From NCBI RefSeq assembly GCF_018129025.1, contig NZ_JAAEDI010000011.1:124001-188000 (forward strand): a stretch of 64,000 nucleotides of DNA, in the 5' to 3' direction. The stretch is from Neoroseomonas terrae. GTDB lineage: Bacteria > Pseudomonadota > Alphaproteobacteria > Acetobacterales > Acetobacteraceae. The notes beneath the pieces are model-generated. The model was not told the origin of the DNA. It worked only from the letters and a program-made list of their open reading frames with translations, and did no database searches. The position numbers were made by a program, and so were the translations under genes. Positions 60,890-64,000 of this stretch are shown one piece after another; within the stretch, counting starts at the first letter, position 1; every line of letters starts with the position of its first letter.

Positions 60890-62356
60890 ATGGCCGTCGC
60901 CTTCAACCTGATCCCGATCGACCTCCGCACGCCGGGCACCTATATCGAGGTGGACAACAGCCAGGCCGTCCGCGGCCTGTCCATCCTGCCGCCGCGCGTG
61001 CTGATCATCGGGCAGAAGCTCGCCACCGGCAGCGCACCCGTGAACACCATGCGACTGATCAGCGACGTGGCGCAGGTGGACGGGCTGTTCGGCCGTGCCT
61101 CGCAGCTCGCCGCCATGTGCTGGGCCTTCCGGGGGGCGAACCCCACCAGCGAGCTGTGGGCGATGCCGGTGGTGGACCTGGTCGCCGGGGTCGCGGCCAC
61201 GAACACCGTTGTATTTGCCGGCACCGCTACGGCGCCCGGCACGCAAGCCCTGTATGTCGGCGGCCGGCGCATCCGCACGCCGGTGACGCTGGGCATGACG
61301 GCCGCGCAGCTCGCCACGGCCGTTGCAGCCGCGGTGAACGCGGATGCCGATGCGGCGGTCACGGCCAGCGCCGCCACGGCCACGGTGACGCTGACGGCCA
61401 AGCACAAGGGCCTGTGCGGCAACGATATCGACGTGCGCGCCGCCTACTACAGCGACGACGCGCAGCCCGCCGGCATCACCGTCACCGTCAATCCGATGGC
61501 GGGCGGCACCGGCAATCCGGACATCGCGCCGGCGCTGGCGGCGGTGGGGGACGAATGGTTCACGGACATCATCGTGCCGTGGAACGATGCGGCCAATCTG
61601 ACCGCGCTGGGGGATGACCTGGTGGCGCGGTTCGGGCCGCTGCGGATGGTGGACTGCCACGGCTGGCGCGCGACCTCCAACACCCATTCCAACCTGGTCG
61701 CCGCGATGGCTGCGCGCAACTGCCCGCACATCTCGCCGCAGGGATGGGAAGGCTCGCCCACCCCGCCCTGGATCACGGCATCGGCGCTGGCCAGCGTGTG
61801 CATCGCTGCGCTGGCAATCGACCCTGCGCGGCCGGTGCAGACGCTGCTGGTTCCGGGCGTCATGCCGCCAGCGGCGGAAAAGCGCTTCACGCGGGCGCAG
61901 CGCAACACCCTGCTGTTCAACGGCATCTCGACGCTGACGGTGGATGCCGGCGGCAACGTCGTGGTGGAACGTGTCGTCACCGAGTACCGGCAGACGAGCG
62001 CCGGCGCGGCCGATACCTCCTATCTGAACGTCGAGACGGTGAAGACCGTTACCTATCTGCGGTACGACGTGCGCACCTTCTTTTCGCGAAAGTATCCCCG
62101 CCACAAGCTGGCAGCGGACGGCACGCGCTTCGGTGCGGGCCAGCCGGTGATGACACCGAAGCTCGCCAAGGCGGAGCTGGTGGCGCGCTTTGAGCAATGG
62201 GAGGAAGCCGGCCTGGTGCAGGACCGCGCCGCCTTCATGCGCGACGTGGTCACCGAGATCTCGGGCACCGATCCCGACCGGTTGAACGCCCTGATCCCGC
62301 CCACCGTCATCAACCAGCTCCGCGTCTTCGCCGGGCTGCTCCAGTTCCGCCTGTAA
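60890..62356 (+). CDS. Contractile tail sheath protein (Mu gpL-like)
   Basis: A 488-residue sheath subunit. The N-terminus FNLIPIDLRTPGTYIEVDNS, LIIGQKLATGSAP and the C-terminal VETVKTVTYLRYDVRTFFSR and INQLRVFAGLLQFRL are typical of Mu gpL. Its presence shows a contractile, myovirus-type tail. It is full length and uninterrupted. Confidence 0.93.
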   Translation: MAVAFNLIPIDLRTPGTYIEVDNSQAVRGLSILPPRVLIIGQKLATGSAPVNTMRLISDVAQVDGLFGRASQLAAMCWAFRGANPTSELWAMPVVDLVAGVAATNTVVFAGTATAPGTQALYVGGRRIRTPVTLGMTAAQLATAVAAAVNADADAAVTASAATATVTLTAKHKGLCGNDIDVRAAYYSDDAQPAGITVTVNPMAGGTGNPDIAPALAAVGDEWFTDIIVPWNDAANLTALGDDLVARFGPLRMVDCHGWRATSNTHSNLVAAMAARNCPHISPQGWEGSPTPPWITASALASVCIAALAIDPARPVQTLLVPGVMPPAAEKRFTRAQRNTLLFNGISTLTVDAGGNVVVERVVTEYRQTSAGAADTSYLNVETVKTVTYLRYDVRTFFSRKYPRHKLAADGTRFGAGQPVMTPKLAKAELVARFEQWEEAGLVQDRAAFMRDVVTEISGTDPDRLNALIPPTVINQLRVFAGLLQFRL

Positions 62357-62368
62357 GGAGGGGAAGCC

Positions 62369-62731
62369 ATGGCGAACCGCGCCGGCAAGATCACGCTCAA
62401 GACCGATGGCATGGTGCTCGATGCCAAGGGGTCGTTCACCTACAACATCGGCGAAGAGAAGCGCACGGCAATCGTCGGCGCGGATCGCGTGCATGGGTAC
62501 TACACCCAGCCGCAGGTGCCTTTCATCGAAGGCATCATCACCGATGACGCGGCGCTTGATCTTGGCGCGCTGCTGCGCGGCAAAGACCTGACGGCCACGC
62601 TCGATCTTGCCAACGGCAAGACCATCGTCCTGCGCCAAGCCTGGTACGCCGGCGAGGGCAACGTGACGACCGAGCAAGGCGAGATCAGCGCGCGCTGGGA
62701 AGGGCTTTCGGCAACGGAGATTGCGGCATGA
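62369..62731 (+). CDS. Phage tail tube protein (Mu gpM-like)
   Basis: A 120-residue protein that forms the inner tail tube. ANRAGKITLKTDGMVLDAKG, YTQPQVPFIEGIITDD and QGEISARWEGLSATEI match Mu gpM-type tube proteins. AAGGAGG-like sequence lies before ATG 62369. It overlaps the next gene by 4 bases (ATGA). Confidence 0.9.
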   Translation: MANRAGKITLKTDGMVLDAKGSFTYNIGEEKRTAIVGADRVHGYYTQPQVPFIEGIITDDAALDLGALLRGKDLTATLDLANGKTIVLRQAWYAGEGNVTTEQGEISARWEGLSATEIAA

Positions 62732-63093
62732 GCGACGACACCCCGCGGACGGACGAACAGCGGCGCATCGTGGAGATGTGGGGCGAGGGTTTCGCGCGCC
62801 TCGCCGGGCATGCACGGATCGAGTTCGGCGACGGCGATATCCGGGTAGCGCTTTGGCGCCCGATCAAGGTGGGCGGCGAGAGCACCGAAGAGCTGCGCAT
62901 CGTGGAACCGACCATTGACCAGCTCCAGCAGCTCGACCGCGTCCAGGGCGAGATGGGCAAGGTCCGCCGCCTGCTGATGCAGGCCGCCGGCCTGACCGAG
63001 AAGGAGGCCGGCACGATCGGCCTTCGCGACATGGGCCTGTTCGGGATGATCATGGAGGCTTTTTCCGAAACCGCCCGAGCAACTGGCGCGTAG
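62728..63093 (+). CDS. Tail assembly chaperone (Mu gp41-like), frame 0
   Basis: A 121-residue protein with IVEPTIDQLQQLDRVQGEMG and KVRRLLMQAAGLTEKEAGTI, matching the first of the paired tail assembly chaperones encoded just before the tape measure. Near its end a T5 run (63060-63064) allows slippage to the -1 frame, which extends the product (see next entry). Confidence 0.85.
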   Translation: MSDDTPRTDEQRRIVEMWGEGFARLAGHARIEFGDGDIRVALWRPIKVGGESTEELRIVEPTIDQLQQLDRVQGEMGKVRRLLMQAAGLTEKEAGTIGLRDMGLFGMIMEAFSETARATGA

Positions 63094-63209
63094 CTCTGGC
63101 GGACCTGGCGGCGGCCTGGCACTGGCCGCCGTCGGAACTGATGGCGCTGACCCCGCGCGAGGCACTGGCCTGGCACGACGAATTGCGGAGGCGGGCAGAA
63201 GATGGCTGA
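63060..63209 (+). CDS. -1 frameshift extension of the tail assembly chaperone (gp42-like)
   Basis: After the 0-frame GCT TTT TCC, the -1 frame reads FFRNRPSNWRVALADLAAAW, HWPPSELMALTPREALAWHD and ELRRRAEDG, then TGA 63207-63209. Its text (WHWPPSELM...L..W) resembles GpE/gp42-type second chaperones, and it has no start codon of its own. A T5 run is rare in this GC-rich DNA. Programmed -1 frameshifting in this gene pair is well known in tailed phages. Efficiency cannot be read from sequence. Confidence 0.75.
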   Translation, partial: FFRNRPSNWRVALADLAAAWHWPPSELMALTPREALAWHDELRRRAEDG

Positions 63210-64000
63210 GAACCGCGGCGCCATCCGCGTTGTCATTGAAGCGGTGGACCGGGCCACGGCCCCGATCCGCCGCCTCGGCACCGGCATCCGCGGCCTGCTC
63301 CGCGGGTTGGAGCTGGAGAAGGCCAGGGAACAGATCGGGCGCGTTGCCCGTGGCTTCGTGGATGTCGCCAAGGCAGCGACCGCCATGGCAGGCAAGATCG
63401 TGGCGGCGGGGAGCGCTGCCGCCATCGCGCTCGGGGCCATCACGCGCGGGGTCGCGGAGACCACGGCGGCGCAGACGCGATCCGCCCGCGCCGTCAACAT
63501 GTCGCTCGCATCCTTCCAGGGCCTGGCGCATGCGGCCCAACTGGTGGGCGGCAGCTCGGATGAGATGGGCGCGGCTCTGAGTAGCCTCCAGGGCAAGGCG
63601 CTGGAGGCGGCACGCGGGAATGGCGAGCTGCGGCGCGCCTTCCGGCTGATGGGCGTTCAGATACGCGATGCGCGGGGCCAGATGCGGCCCACCGCTGACA
63701 TCATGGACGATGTCGCGGACGCATTCGCGCGCGTGCCGGACAGCGCACGCCGCACCGAAGCGGCGATGATCCTGTTCGGGGAGGCCGCCATTGGACTGCT
63801 GCCGCTGCTGCGGCGCGGCGCTGCCGGGATGCAGGAGGCGCGGGAGGATGCGCGGCGCCTCGGCCTGACCATGACGCAGGCCGAACAGCAATCCCTGGCC
63901 GGCTTCAGCCGCGGTATGGTCCGTGTCAGGGGGAGCATCCTCGGCGTGCAGAACGCCATCGCGACGCGCCTCGCGCCCATCATCACACCGCTGCTGAACG
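63202..64000 (+). CDS. Phage tail tape measure protein (3' part outside window)
   Basis: The frame from ATG 63202, overlapping the frameshift product by 8 bases, stays open to the window end (266 codons). The N-terminus AIRVVIEAVDRATAPIRRLG is typical of phage tape measure proteins. Next come a hydrophobic helix (AGKIVAAGSAAAIALGAITR) and TAAQTRSARAVNMSLASFQG/LQGKALEAARGNGELRRAF, characteristic of tape measure cores. The protein sets tail length and is complete as far as seen. Confidence 0.88.
   Translation, partial: MAENRGAIRVVIEAVDRATAPIRRLGTGIRGLLRGLELEKAREQIGRVARGFVDVAKAATAMAGKIVAAGSAAAIALGAITRGVAETTAAQTRSARAVNMSLASFQGLAHAAQLVGGSSDEMGAALSSLQGKALEAARGNGELRRAFRLMGVQIRDARGQMRPTADIMDDVADAFARVPDSARRTEAAMILFGEAAIGLLPLLRRGAAGMQEAREDARRLGLTMTQAEQQSLAGFSRGMVRVRGSILGVQNAIATRLAPIITPLLN

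Larger units (their letters stand above)
48622..64000. mobile_element. Defective Mu-like prophage (right end outside window)
   Basis: The gene order repressor, Ner, lysis, DUF2730, winged-helix protein, DUF1804 small terminase, large terminase, portal, Mu F-like, protease, connector, gp10-like, terminator, sheath, tube, chaperones, tape measure matches the Mu/BcepMu-like late region with a contractile tail. Transposase A and B are absent between Ner and lysis, and the capsid gene is reduced to its 3' end. The left boundary is approximate (48.4-48.9 kb). Genes overlap by 1-4 bases throughout, as in a single late transcript. Confidence 0.85.

Noticed and set aside
60869-62815. 648-codon minus-strand frame
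   Set aside because: Shadow of the tail sheath, tube and chaperone genes.

Overview
The window is high-GC DNA (roughly two thirds G+C) with alphaproteobacterial gene content. Several paralogous TctC/Bug-type solute receptors, ETF-ubiquinone oxidoreductase, many amidohydrolase and SDR genes and an alphaproteobacterial set of Mu-like phage genes suggest a member of the Acetobacteraceae (Roseomonas-like) or a nearby Rhodospirillales lineage. That placement is inference from gene content. No rRNA, tRNA or CRISPR array was recognised.

Layout. (1) 1-6101, minus strand: the end of a type VI secretion (T6SS) cluster, transcribed vgrG, small accessory gene, FHA protein tagH, tssK. (2) 6283-18049: housekeeping and metabolic genes: hemN, a response regulator, an MFS exporter, an FMN-dependent 2-hydroxyacid oxidase, a PEP-mutase/isocitrate-lyase-like enzyme, an M20 peptidase, moaB, a creatininase-like protein and a sterol-desaturase-like hydroxylase. 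A probable YopT-type (C58) cysteine protease lies among them at 13004-13660. (3) 18148-21015: a three-gene unit of a TPR protein, a PAAR-like protein with a C-terminal JAMM-like metalloprotease motif, and a small acidic protein. It reads as a T6SS effector module. (4) 21904-32314: a catabolic island with two TctC receptors, a FadR-type GntR regulator, M28 and M20 peptidases, two SDRs, an LLM flavin monooxygenase and a ketopantoate-reductase-like protein. Three look-alike operator sites suggest one regulon. (5) 32839-48161: lytic transglycosylase, uracil-DNA glycosylase, ETF-QO, a two-gene glycosyltransferase/double FkbM methyltransferase unit, a NeuD/PglD-like acetyltransferase, an orphan TRAP receptor, an alcohol-dehydrogenase-like protein, a polysaccharide deacetylase and a FAH-family hydrolase. 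(6) about 48.9 kb to the window end: a Mu-like prophage with repressor, Ner, lysis cassette, small and large terminase, portal, Mu F-like protein, head protease, connector, tail sheath, tube, chaperones and tape measure (cut by the window end).

The prophage is unusual in two ways. Ner is followed directly by the lysis genes, so transposase A/B are absent. The major capsid gene is reduced to about its last 42 codons, joined to a truncated protease. The contractile-tail genes are intact, so a headless, tailocin-like product is possible but unproven.

A family of GC-rich hairpin repeats recurs between genes across the host part of the window (7.6, 7.8, 15.3, 15.6, 21.0, 32.8, 44.3 and 48.3 kb) and is a genome-specific signature.
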